Shown here: one piece after another, positions 53,901 through 61,353 of the stretch
Numbering within the stretch: the stretch's first letter is position 1
Layout: each line of letters begins with the position of its first letter
Source: Pelagomonas calceolata
Taxonomy: Eukaryota > Sar > Pelagophyceae > Pelagomonadales > Pelagomonadaceae
Direction: 5' to 3'
Assembly: GCA_918797485.1 (NCBI GenBank)
Contig: CAKKNE010000002.1
Location: forward strand, 2,694,501 to 2,758,500
Length of the DNA: 64,000 nt
Notes under the pieces: generated by a model
What the model was told of the DNA's origin: nothing
Databases searched by the model: none
What the model saw: the letters and a program-made list of their open reading frames with translations, nothing else
Program-made: the position numbers and the translations under genes

Positions 53901-54463
53901 GGAACCGGCCGGCGGGCCGCGTGCGCCTCGCCGCGCGGACGTCGGCGCTTCCCCCGTCCCGAGTCGCGGCGAGCGCCGAGGTGACCGTCGTCGCCGACAC
54001 GTTCTGCCACCTCTACGTCCTCGCCGCGGCGGCGCAGGAGGATTTGCGGCGCTACATGCGCGCGATGCGCCTGCCGCTCGCGAAGCGCCTGCCCGCGGAC
54101 GCGCGCGCCGACGTCGCCATGAAGCGCGACCGCGCCCTCGCCAAGGCGCGAAACGTCGCCGCGGCCATCCGGCCCCTTGCTTCGGCGCCGGCCTCTCCGG
54201 TCGAGGCGCCGGCTCCGGCGGGCGACGTCGAGGCGCCGCCTCCGAGTGAGGAGGCCCCGCGGCCGTCGAGCCGCGCGCGGCCCGCGACGCGCGGCGCGCT
54301 CCGGGCGACGCTCCGGGCCGGATCGGCGCGGTCGACGCCCTCTTTCTCGCGATCGGTTCGGCGCGCCACGCAGCGCGGGCAGCCGGCGACGCCGTTCTCG
54401 CGGGTGGCGCGCGTGGCGCCCGCCGCCATCTTTGAGGAGGGAGACGAGGACGAGGCGGTGTGA
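47939..54463 (+). CDS. Giant four-module cyclic-nucleotide-binding ion channel with C2-like tail
   Basis: 2174 aa in one exon from MGASDVEKATTANRKGW. Four HCN/CNG-type units (S1-S6, C-linker, CNBD) lie in tandem, at residues about 25-400, 540-960, 1000-1470 and 1495-1910. S4-like basic helices are visible (WWRVLRLPHVARILN in unit 2). Filter-like loops exist only in unit 3 (LLWAFGTLTARDQPF) and unit 4 (LTWAFSTITSFGDGGAD); units 1 and 2 have none recognisable. Unit 2 keeps the best cNMP cassette (GFGEDALLDAVPATYGARAES), while that of unit 4 is degraded. A C2-like domain follows (about 1930-2020), then a Pro/Arg-rich end. The layout recalls the single-chain CNGK channels of sea urchin sperm. Ion selectivity cannot be read. 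Confidence 0.85.
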   Translation: MGASDVEKATTANRKGWLHVQDEDSPAQVLWHAALLAATLWSCARAPLIDGPSSDGAFDVLADLVFVGEVFVQFLFPLYDGESRELVDDVRQIRDRYLHSRRFYVNIVLALPVCSSHIKPLARATAVVRSLRAAKCKPTLLSLRGTLQRVRDVAVAVELVELATVLLYATLLTLVLAGARWAPRLPYDARNLVLTIMVVTLSLALHAVAFANLQSANDAMNVVEAHHDKQTKPVLQFLDESNVDDDTQLRVRAHFDYLMVKQGGLADDRILAELPASLVRRVRDQNRSLLVKVPFFSPASRPPKFLDAVVDALSTRIFLPNQWLVEPYSTKRELFVLREGVAIVISGRQTVATLTRGDVVGDWGCILGGRATLGVRAGPQSFVEALALDHATLSRIIAACKPHPDDAFRAAVAEKRDRALAKAKIALAFRKKQGESTEADGGGGGNGGQVVGAKTPGPRRPGQGAEAKATEATTAAPTPKRRSKDEPVSLLDENDPGVVATKARRDEGLERWRDAGPAKKVLPSTSYRPTQRVVLPDSTGRFAWDCLLVLLLAYACVRPQLRLLGNRDAFDASLIADYVCDLLFACDLVLRLWFFGVHVEEDGREVLVVDRREIFHQHVTSKRFWIDAVSTIPFDLLGFVNGRWWRVLRLPHVARILNLDSYIRTPLTFVEEHLEVDMDARTVPVAVQLGQLAFTIVTVACVRGMRGNDDEAFPQLAHGALRDLMTVDYVTIKEAAVAKRHVDLVLSVGLVAFFATLVSRGALLLRRADLTDRSPGHARRVCEAFLASHHASVALRTRIDAYLAHLESSGDGARSLAALPPDLRNDVEASLLKPAFDASPLLRDLDGRFRAQLAAAAERHVYAAGDVLSNNEGAFYLKAGAVEIFRGEDVVTRLGPRDGFGEDALLDAVPATYGARAESIVEAWHLPRRRFLELLRQYPAIRERRDELRSKPARFETVAPRRAQIVRNSSRLRRLVRRTTARNRALSLGTRDDVPARDAAQTRAGHAWNVAALSFVLFNVMKVPFDAAFREGHSLRWLDWLPYYAGDVLLAIDALVWHSHGVGAASKGALLATVPFDVFALAITDKNLGAVQRVALCRLPKLLRVLDLPSLARACANAAEAFLKCRLSNNARSLAALAGGYALTAHLCAVGFFWCANSIHLRGGESWAGAAGFLRACSRGGVGGCDVVVDVAPNPKYLDVAGRAFEKRAWSMNSALDAYVAALLWAFGTLTARDQPFAATSGREVAFASGALGAAIVVFAVVVATLEDAASAAGLSRSLFLRRLERATRYCDHQQLPVALRRKFLGAYDRLWAAQRGASGGDALARLPDNLRRDFVVDVAPHLSHLFYVRALGQADLIHELAARVSLEHYARGDVLFGAGERADAAFCVTSGVVDVLGSGDGLLLGRFSTQVVLGEGEFIERALYAASARCVRSTRCVLLTHDAFLEALRRTDQTGAYREKVLATAGEIPQLRTDARAAAAGEAVRKTAPERPSARFWEQARLVANAGGLLWFATTVPFLVTFASSAAGLPVGVVVADGLFLALMAFDLYLDDDAMMVDFASVAPLGLLAHACRLDRSVCASLRTLHLIMLRRGAERVDAVLKFLAEEKRIRWLGAAGAGAAARLLIVFCLAIHWVACLWYGLARIQERSWVDAYRRRGVLSYDMKTGSNGDRRFWYRAALTWAFSTITSFGDGGADATNPLERAFQILVMAAGVLLCDVNVLAVLASIVELNALQRHRNLRRTICARRFMGRLNLKPELRKNVLDYFDYVDENKNLDEALLLKEVGRSCREDVLRHFAFRKLCDSIKFGAFQEGVVASLVRSMAPRTAAPGEIILEGNDDAYYVLRAGRAHTVDACGHSEPVSTGALLAQSEFVAAAKRVGPCTRLLELDVYEAVISRAGTTHPYVRCVTETVTPFGVSVKRVESGVRKYTKRPHFDERFELKVYANTTCCVHVLHHRRGLDGITIGRVELRLSEGAPRWHTILDGRNRPAGRVRLAARTSALPPSRVAASAEVTVVADTFCHLYVLAAAAQEDLRRYMRAMRLPLAKRLPADARADVAMKRDRALAKARNVAAAIRPLASAPASPVEAPAPAGDVEAPPPSEEAPRPSSRARPATRGALRATLRAGSARSTPSFSRSVRRATQRGQPATPFSRVARVAPAAIFEEGDEDEAV

Positions 54464-54546
54464 GTATTATTATGTTGCTTTTCTTGGTAAGTTGGATTGG
54501 TGTATATTTATCGAGGCTCCCGATACTTCCAAACTCTCGACTTCAG

Positions 54547-54568
54547 GCTAGCGGTGTAAGATACTAGC
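54547..54568 (+). promoter_or_regulatory. CTAG palindromic promoter element, copy 14
   Basis: GCTAGCGG then TGTAAGATACTAGC, 22 bp, 264 bp upstream of the ATG at 54832 and 84 bp after the channel stop. Confidence 0.65.
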
Positions 54569-54831
54569 AAGCGCACCCACCTTTCACAGCCGGCAGGTGC
54601 GTGGCTTGCAGCTTGTACGGCCGCATCGCTCATATTTAGGCTTCGCATAGTTCCCTTTCTTCATCGGCAAGCTGCCAGTTCGCGCCGAGAGAGGCGCTGG
54701 CACAGCTGCACTCCTCAGGAGCAGCAGCTGTGGCGCCGCTGAAGACGACGGATCGCAGCGCTGGCGCGCGCCGCCGTGGGCGCAGTCCGACCAACTGTGC
54801 TGCCTCAGGCGACGGCAGCACGGTCGGTCCG

Positions 54832-55899
54832 ATGACGCCGCGGCCGGCACCATGGCGCGCCTTCGTGGGTCCGCTGCTCATCGCGGCATGCCTCCTGTCC
54901 CGCCTACTCGTCCCGAGCGATACGCGCCGCGCGCTGCAAGAGTCGCCGCCCAGCGCTAAAACGTGTGCGGCCGTCGCTAACAGGCGCGGGCCGCGCCTTG
55001 TCGCGGTGGGTGACGTCCACGGTGACTTCGAGGCGCTTGCAGACGTCCTGAGCGCCGCGAAGATCTCAAACGCCAGCTGCGGCTCTTGGACGGGAGGCAA
55101 TGCGATCCTCGTGCAGATGGGCGACGTAGCAGATCGCGGCCGAGACGTGCAGAAGGCGAACGCCTGCCTACGACGGCTGCAGCGCCTCGCGCCCGAGACT
55201 GGCGGCCAGGTAATACGACTGGTGGGCAACCACGAGCTCATGCGCGCTGAGGGTTCCCTTCGCGACGCGCACCCGGCCGAGTCGAGCGCCGCGGCGGTGG
55301 CCGGCGTCATGCAGTGGAAAGTTGACGTGAAGAGCGGTGCCGTACGCGCCTCGTATTCGGACGGGCCGTACTTTTTCACGCACGCCGGGGTTAGGCCCGC
55401 GCTGCTCGAACGTTTGCCGACGTCGTCGATCGGAGAACTCGTGAGCTACCTCAACGACCGCCTCCGCGACGCCGTCGTCGAGTGCCAGGAGAACCCCGTC
55501 CGCGGTCGATACCTCGAACGCGCGTGTCGCTTCAAGGACGACGTCTTTACGGCGGGCATTGACCGGGGCGGTCGAGGCGTTGGCGGCACGTTTTGGACGG
55601 ACTGGCGAATCCTGGAAGGCTCCCCGGCCGAAGCGCTGCCCGACGCCGTCCAGATCGTCGGCCACTCAGCCGCCCGGTGCCGGCCGCGGCGCGGAAGCCC
55701 CTGCGAGCCGATCCGGTTTCGGTCCGACCTGCGGGCCGTCGTCATCGACGCGGGGCTGTCGAAGGCCTACGCGTCGAACCGCGCGTACCTAGAGATCGAT
55801 GGATCGATCTACGCGAAATGGCTCGAGGCCGACTCGTCCGTGTGGCGGAGGCGCGACCTGGCCGGCCCGTGCGATATAGCCAGCGGATCTAATAAATAG
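54832..55899 (+). CDS. Shewanella-like calcineurin-type metallophosphatase, membrane-anchored
   Basis: 355 aa from MTPRPAPWRAFVGPLLIAAC; an N-terminal hydrophobic segment acts as signal anchor. The metallophosphatase motifs follow in order: VAVGDVHGDFEAL, QMGDVADRGRDVQ, RLVGNHELM, FFTHAGVRP and VQIVGHSAARC, with VVIDAGLSKAY near the end. This set is typical of the Shewanella-like (SLP) phosphatases of algae and bacteria. Likely a protein phosphatase in an endomembrane compartment or plastid. It converges on the ankyrin gene with only 9 bp between stops. Confidence 0.85.
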   Translation: MTPRPAPWRAFVGPLLIAACLLSRLLVPSDTRRALQESPPSAKTCAAVANRRGPRLVAVGDVHGDFEALADVLSAAKISNASCGSWTGGNAILVQMGDVADRGRDVQKANACLRRLQRLAPETGGQVIRLVGNHELMRAEGSLRDAHPAESSAAAVAGVMQWKVDVKSGAVRASYSDGPYFFTHAGVRPALLERLPTSSIGELVSYLNDRLRDAVVECQENPVRGRYLERACRFKDDVFTAGIDRGGRGVGGTFWTDWRILEGSPAEALPDAVQIVGHSAARCRPRRGSPCEPIRFRSDLRAVVIDAGLSKAYASNRAYLEIDGSIYAKWLEADSSVWRRRDLAGPCDIASGSNK

Positions 55900-55908
55900 T
55901 ATGTAGTC

Positions 55909-56610
55909 TTAGATCAGAAACGAGGCAATTTGGGGTGCCAAGTGCCTCATCCGGTTCCGCGACGGATGCTCGGCGTTCCCACCGATGACGTACTTGCGTA
56001 CAACGAGGATGAAGTACTTTCGGAGGAGGGCCTTCATGCGGGGGTGCTGCGCGTAGTCAAGCACCGTTCTTCCGCAGTCATCCTTTCGGTAGATGGTCGA
56101 CCCGGCCCCGTGCTCCAGGAGAACCCGCATGATATCTATACTCACGCGCACGCCGCCGGGCCGGGGCCCGAAAGAGGACGTTAGGTGGAGTGGCGTCATT
56201 CCGTGAGCGAGGCATGGGTCTGCGCCATGACCCAGCAACGTGCGCACGAAAGCGCGCGGATCATCTTGTCTACACACAATGACGAGTGGCGGCGACGCAG
56301 ATAATAGGTAATTAGGGTTGGCGCCGCGGTCGAGGAGCAGGGAAGCCAATTCCTCGCGCCCGTGCCAGCAAGTTGCATTTAGCGCACGTCCCAGAAGGTC
56401 GGCGTCGGTCCCTTTGTTCAATAGCATCGTCGCGATTTGCACCTTCTCCGCGGGCGAACCATAGGGCGAGTGACACACCGACATCAAACACTCCGCCAAC
56501 GCACCCCTGTCAGCGCCATTCGCCCAGGTGTAATTCGTCAGGCAGGCAAGCGCCCCCTCGACATTGCCTTTCCTGCAAGCCTCCAGTAATGGGCTCTCGT
56601 TAAACGCCAT
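55909..56610 (-). CDS. Ankyrin-repeat protein
   Basis: 233 aa from MAFNESPLLEACRKGNVEGA; an ATG at 56706 in frame is an alternative. About five ankyrin units: SPLLEACRKGNVEGALACL, VQIATMLLNKGTDADLLGRA, REELASLLLDRGANPNYLLS, RAFVRTLLGHGADPCLAHGM then TPLHLTSS, and DIMRVLLEHGAG. The tail is short and basic. It lacks the C-terminal module of the ankyrin protein at 45.5 kb, so the two are not simple duplicates. Confidence 0.7.
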   Translation of the reverse strand: MAFNESPLLEACRKGNVEGALACLTNYTWANGADRGALAECLMSVCHSPYGSPAEKVQIATMLLNKGTDADLLGRALNATCWHGREELASLLLDRGANPNYLLSASPPLVIVCRQDDPRAFVRTLLGHGADPCLAHGMTPLHLTSSFGPRPGGVRVSIDIMRVLLEHGAGSTIYRKDDCGRTVLDYAQHPRMKALLRKYFILVVRKYVIGGNAEHPSRNRMRHLAPQIASFLI

Positions 56611-56818
56611 CCTGGTTAAGTGACCCGAGTCAACAGCGCCTTTATTGATTGTTATTCGCCTCCAAGAACTGAACCACTCGTCGCCGCCGTGGAGTGACGG
56701 AAGCACGGCGTTAAAATACCACGCCGCGATGCTTTGAAGACCAGTGGATTGGGTTCCGGCACCCCAAAAACCCGCGCGCCCTCGTCGACAAGAACGCGAT
56801 AAATCGTACGAATCGTTG

Positions 56819-59407
56819 TTATTCCCAACTCAGGACCACCTCCCTCTCCCCCGCGGCCGCGAGGTCCAGCGTCACCAGGCCGTCGGCGAAGGCCGCGTCA
56901 ACGCGCGCGCCGTCGACCGTCACCGAGACGGGCGCTCGCTCCGCATAAACGCCGAAGCGCCCCGGCCCGCGCGCGTTGACGCGGACGCCGTCCGCGCCCT
57001 CGTCGCAAGATAAGACGGCGCCGCCGCCGTTGAGCATGTCAAGTAAACCAAGCGGCGCGTAGGCCACGCCCTTCCAGGCGCGGAGGCGCCGCAGCGCCAC
57101 GACGCGAAAGCCCGCAGGGTCCAGCGTCAATTTTACCGAGTCGTCGGCGCCGAGGACACGCACGGCATTCGACCGAAACTCGTAAGACGCCCAGCGCGCA
57201 TTCTCATCAAAGGCGTCGAACGCCACGGACGCGTCGCGCGGTTTGTACGAGCAAGCGAGCGTCGCGTTCTCGCCGAAGGCGAAGCGCCGCTCGTCCCGCC
57301 GCCAGTGGCCGCCCTGGACGTTGTACAGGCCGAGCACGGCGGCCTCGTCCCCGTTCGGCGCCGCGAGTTTCAGCGCCGTCACACCATCGTGTGACACGTC
57401 CCGAAACAGGCAGTCCGCGCAGAGCCGCGCGGAACCCGTGGCGCCGAGCGTCGTGCCGTCCGGCAGCGCTAAAGCTCTCAACACCTCGGCGTCGTGCTCG
57501 CCCGGCGCGTCGCTGACGGTCACGGGGCCGCCCGATGCTGCCCTAGCGGCAGCGTGGGGCCAGGCCGCGGGGTGCCTCGACTGGAACATGTCCCAGTCCG
57601 GCAGCGCGACTTGTCCGATGAGTAACGAGTTGTACGCGCACGCCGTCAAATGCCAGAGCCAGCTCTCCGGTTCTCGGGGGTAGAAGTCGTCCGACGCCCT
57701 TGCTATTGCTGAATCGAAGTATCTATAAAGGTTCTCGGTCGAGTGGCACATGCAGTTGGACACGCTGATCGAACCATCGTCACTCGCAAAATGTTTTGAA
57801 CCGGCCTTCTCCATGGCTCCAACAAATAAAGCGACGGCTCGGGGACCGCCGCCATGCCCATCACCTAGAGCTCCCACACCCGACTGCGCGTCCGCTTTCA
57901 CACCATCCACACCACACCTCTTCAAGGTCGCATACAGTTCATCGTAGACCTTGTTGATGCCCGGCGGGTCCGTCGGCGTTTTCACGCCACCTAGGGTCGC
58001 GGGGTCCCAGTCGATGGCGGGCTCGACCTTCCTTAATTGATCCGTGGGCTTCGCTCGTAAGACTTCCGCTCCCGGAGAATCGACGCCGCCCCAATAACCG
58101 GCAGCAGCGTGCCAGCACGCCACGTGGTCGACGCCGTACTCGCTCTTCACCGTGTCCTTGATGAAGGCCGTGAACCCGGCCTCGCCGCCGAATTTTGACG
58201 GGTGCGGCTCCGGCGGCCATGCGAGGGCCTTCGTAAAGTCCGTAGACTCGTCGAAGAAGTGGACGAGGGGGCCCTTCAGGATCGTCGTGGCTAGGAGCCG
58301 CCACAAACGCACTCCAAACGAATCCGCCGGGGCCCGCTCCACATGCTTCGCATACATACCCCCTACGGTTTCTGCGAACCGTCTCTTGGCGCCCGCCAAC
58401 ACATCGGAATCGTCATAGATGTCGGGATTCACCATCTCGTCGGCCTTCAGGATTTCTCCTGACAAATTCAAATCTTCGTCCGTGTCCCTGTCCAATCTCA
58501 TCCAGCCGTCGTCGACGATCAACCGTCTCACGGACGAGATCTCCGCCAGTGTTCGTAAGCCTTCCTCGATTTTGTTTTGATCCACGGACGAATAAAAGGC
58601 GTCCCAGGTGCACCAGCCCAGACCTTGCACCATGCCCTGCGGCGGCGCTTTCCGCGAGAGTGGCCTAAAAGACCCTTTGCGCTGCGCTATTGCTTGTACA
58701 GCTTTCTCCAGCAGGGCGTGGACGCAGCCCGCGTCTGTAGCTTTCGTCGCGGCGACGTAGGCCGCGCCGTCGAACTCTCTCGCGCGCACATTAGGATCGC
58801 CGGACTCGACGCGCGCGATCAGTCGGATTCTGTCGTTCTCGGTCTCGCCGCGCACGGCGCAGCGGAACGCGTGGCGGCCGTCCTGGAGGCGCGCCGGGTC
58901 CTGGCCCGCCAGCAACGGCAGGACGAGCGAGTAGGTCCGGAGGCCGTCATCATCTTCCTCGCCCTCCACCAGCACCGCCTGCGACTCGATGGGCACTTCC
59001 CCAAAGGCCGGCGTGATCCACCAGCGCTTGTTTCGCGCTATGGATAAGATGCGCCCCGGCGGCAGGAGACCGAGGTCCACATCCACTTTCGATTTCGCCT
59101 TGCGCAGCGAGAAGCTCAGGAAGCAGCCGCCGTTGCGCGCCGTTTCTCTTGCGGTTTCCACGTCGGCGAGTTTCGTGGCGCCTCGTCGTCGACTGCGCGC
59201 CGGCTCGAGGACGGTGTCTCCGCCCAATACGACGGCGCCGTCGTCGCGCACGGCCGTGGCGGGGGTTGCGTCGCGTAGCGGTTCTTGCTGCGGCAGTGGC
59301 AGCGTCGCGGAATTGAGCGCTGTTCCTGGCCGATTAACCGGGGGGCGCAAGGCGCTCGTTGCCGCCAATAAAAGCAGCCACAGCGGTGACATCATCTGGC
59401 TGCGCAC
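56819..59407 (-). CDS. Glycoside hydrolase family 36, raffinose-synthase/SIP-like, targeted
   Basis: 862 aa with leader MRSQMMSPLWLLLLAATSAL ahead of RPPVN. Family signatures: GLGWCTWDAFYSSVDQNKIE then EGLRTL, RRLIVDDGWMRLD, CGVDGVKADAQSGVGALGDG (nucleophile Asp in KADAQ) and VSNCMCHSTENLYRYFDSA, all characteristic of the plant SIP/raffinose synthase branch. It ends in a beta-sandwich domain. These enzymes transfer or hydrolyse alpha-galactosyl groups; synthase versus alpha-galactosidase is not decided. The leader suggests entry into the secretory path or plastid, unusual for the cytosolic plant enzymes. Confidence 0.85.
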   Translation of the reverse strand: MRSQMMSPLWLLLLAATSALRPPVNRPGTALNSATLPLPQQEPLRDATPATAVRDDGAVVLGGDTVLEPARSRRRGATKLADVETARETARNGGCFLSFSLRKAKSKVDVDLGLLPPGRILSIARNKRWWITPAFGEVPIESQAVLVEGEEDDDGLRTYSLVLPLLAGQDPARLQDGRHAFRCAVRGETENDRIRLIARVESGDPNVRAREFDGAAYVAATKATDAGCVHALLEKAVQAIAQRKGSFRPLSRKAPPQGMVQGLGWCTWDAFYSSVDQNKIEEGLRTLAEISSVRRLIVDDGWMRLDRDTDEDLNLSGEILKADEMVNPDIYDDSDVLAGAKRRFAETVGGMYAKHVERAPADSFGVRLWRLLATTILKGPLVHFFDESTDFTKALAWPPEPHPSKFGGEAGFTAFIKDTVKSEYGVDHVACWHAAAGYWGGVDSPGAEVLRAKPTDQLRKVEPAIDWDPATLGGVKTPTDPPGINKVYDELYATLKRCGVDGVKADAQSGVGALGDGHGGGPRAVALFVGAMEKAGSKHFASDDGSISVSNCMCHSTENLYRYFDSAIARASDDFYPREPESWLWHLTACAYNSLLIGQVALPDWDMFQSRHPAAWPHAAARAASGGPVTVSDAPGEHDAEVLRALALPDGTTLGATGSARLCADCLFRDVSHDGVTALKLAAPNGDEAAVLGLYNVQGGHWRRDERRFAFGENATLACSYKPRDASVAFDAFDENARWASYEFRSNAVRVLGADDSVKLTLDPAGFRVVALRRLRAWKGVAYAPLGLLDMLNGGGAVLSCDEGADGVRVNARGPGRFGVYAERAPVSVTVDGARVDAAFADGLVTLDLAAAGEREVVLSWE

Positions 59408-59705
59408 GCGGCCTGAGGCGCCGGACTTGTTGCAGGCTGCCGTGCTTGGTTGCTCTCGAGTGTTTAAGCAATGTTCCGTGCAACCCAGTGCTATATTCGC
59501 CGAGCCACTCAGCTTTTTTCAGGCGCCGCTCTGCTCTGATGCAATCCAGGCGAAAAACGAGGCACGAGCCGCAGCACTCTTCCGCTCCTGAAAGAGACGG
59601 TAGCTGATCCCCGGTACCAATAGGACCAAAATTCGCGTCCAGCAAGCCGCCTGGCAAGACAGCACCGCCGCGCGTCGTAGAAGAGCAATAAGGTTAAAGA
59701 CAAAC
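59408..59705. other. Upstream region of the GH36 gene
   Basis: 298 bp with no CTAG palindrome. Open frames here are antisense or chance. It also contains the 3' flank of the SET gene. Confidence 0.4.
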
Positions 59706-60962
59706 TTAGTTCAGCGACCCGCGGCACGTCGCCGCGCCGCAGTGGCACGGGATCTTCTCGTCCTCGAGCTCGAACTTGTAGTCGTAGGACAGCTCCTCGC
59801 CCGCCTCTATATCTCTCTTCGTGTAGAGCACGATCTTCTTCCGCCCCGCGTGGGGCACGATCTTGGAGACGCAGTTCGGCGCGCACGAGTGGTTCACGAA
59901 CCGCGCGAGCGAGCCCATGCGCGTCGCGTCCACTATAAGCTGGTCGTCGACGCGGAATAAATAATCAATCTCGCCGTTGCGCTCGTACATCTCCTGGCGC
60001 CGCTCGCCAACCTGCAGGCCGATCTCCTCGCCGCGATACTCGAGCACTTGCGTCCCCTGGACGATGGGCTCGTCCGTAAACACGCCCCACGAGTGGATCG
60101 GCGACCGCGCAAACCTCAGTCGCAGCCGCCGCGTCTCGGCGTAGACGCCGCCGTTCAGGGGGTCGGCCGCGTCGCCGACGCCGTGCCTTGCTAATGCTCG
60201 GCGCTCGCTGCGGAACGCGCGGCCTCGGGCCGCCGATTGCTTCTTGGCGTCGTCCTGGGGCGACTCCCGCTTCGGTGGTGGTGGTGGTGCTGCTGGGGCC
60301 TCCTCGCGGCGGCGGCGCGCCTTCCGGCCCTTCTTTTTTTTTGCGGTCTCTTGCTTCGTCTGGCGCGGGCGGCACCGCGCGCAGGGCTGCCACGGCTCCT
60401 CGCGCGCTGCGAGTGGTTTCACGGGGCTCCCCGGCAGCGACCGCGCGGCGGGCGGCGGCGTGCGCGGCCGCGCGCGGACCTGCGCGCAGTGCGAGCACGC
60501 GCAGTCCTTGGCGTGGTCGTAGCGGTCGGTCTCGCCTATTTTAAATGTGACCTCGAGGGGAGGCCGCTCGTCCTCGTCATCCGGCGTTGCCGGCCGCGGC
60601 TTCTTCCTCGTCGACGGCTCCTCGGCGTCGGCGTCGTCGTCGTCCTCCTCCTGGTACGCTTCTTCCTCCTCCTTCTCGGGACGGGCCCCGCTCCGGGACC
60701 CGCTCCGAGAACCGCTCCGCCGAGACCCGCTCCGGGACCCGCTGCGCCGCCGCTTCGGCGGCGCCGGCGACCGCGAGCGGTGTGGCGACCGGCGGCGCGA
60801 CGACGGCGGGGCGTCGGGCGTGTACGCGTTCGTCTGCTGCCGCCGCCGGGCCGGCGGCGCCGACCACTCGGCCTGGAGGCGCCGCGCCATCTCCTCGTCG
60901 GTCTCCGCGGGCGCCGTCTGCTGCCTCTCGCGACCTCCGAACACCAGGTTGTTTAAATCCAT
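59706..60962 (-). CDS. SET1-like histone H3K4 methyltransferase (SET and post-SET)
   Basis: 418 aa from MDLNNLVFGGRERQQTAPAE; an in-frame Met 58 codons upstream is possible but would add a hydrophobic, non-nuclear segment overlapping promoter sequence. The N-terminal half is low-complexity with RS-type repeats (SGSRSGSRRSGSRSGSRSG), acidic runs and a Cys cluster (DCACSHC, PCARC). Residues about 275-418 are a SET domain: RFARSPIHSWGVFTDEPI, RNGEIDYLFRVDDQLIVDAT, SLARFVNHSCAPNC (SAM/knot), EELSYDYKF, and post-SET CHCGAATCRGSLN. The wording is that of SET1/MLL enzymes, although an nSET domain is not obvious. Confidence 0.85.
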   Translation of the reverse strand: MDLNNLVFGGRERQQTAPAETDEEMARRLQAEWSAPPARRRQQTNAYTPDAPPSSRRRSPHRSRSPAPPKRRRSGSRSGSRRSGSRSGSRSGARPEKEEEEAYQEEDDDDADAEEPSTRKKPRPATPDDEDERPPLEVTFKIGETDRYDHAKDCACSHCAQVRARPRTPPPAARSLPGSPVKPLAAREEPWQPCARCRPRQTKQETAKKKKGRKARRRREEAPAAPPPPPKRESPQDDAKKQSAARGRAFRSERRALARHGVGDAADPLNGGVYAETRRLRLRFARSPIHSWGVFTDEPIVQGTQVLEYRGEEIGLQVGERRQEMYERNGEIDYLFRVDDQLIVDATRMGSLARFVNHSCAPNCVSKIVPHAGRKKIVLYTKRDIEAGEELSYDYKFELEDEKIPCHCGAATCRGSLN

Positions 60963-61148
60963 GTCCGACAGCTTGTTTTTAGTTTCAAGCCTAGGGAGAG
61001 CCCTGGCTGGGTGAGCTGTGGGGAGCAAGGTCGGGCCGAAAAGGGTTGCGGCAGAATATATGACTACGGTGAGGAGATTACGAAACACAATGGCGTGACC
61101 GTCGATGCACTTAGCCCCTGGTTTAGCGCTTGCCAAGCCGTGAAAACT

Positions 61149-61170
61149 CTAGTGTCGGTGTGACGCTAGC
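61149..61170 (+). promoter_or_regulatory. CTAG palindromic promoter element, copy 15
   Basis: CTAGTGTC, five bases, then GACGCTAGC. Almost exactly centred between divergent starts: 187 bp to SET, 184 bp to the hydrolase. Confidence 0.65.
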
Positions 61171-61353
61171 TAAATCCAAGCTCAGGCCGGCCAGCGGCAT
61201 AAATGCAGAACAGGGGTGCTGCTGTTCTTAAATCGTCGCTGCGACACCCGTCAAGCAGCTACACTGCACGGCTGCGCGTGGCAAGCCCTGCGAGCTGATT
61301 GCAAGCGGGCAGTTTCAGGAGAGCAGAGCCCAGGGAGCACATATACAGCCACG

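Noticed and set aside
60237-60956. 239-aa plus-strand Leu/Arg-rich frame
   Set aside because: Antisense of the RS-rich N-terminus of the SET gene.
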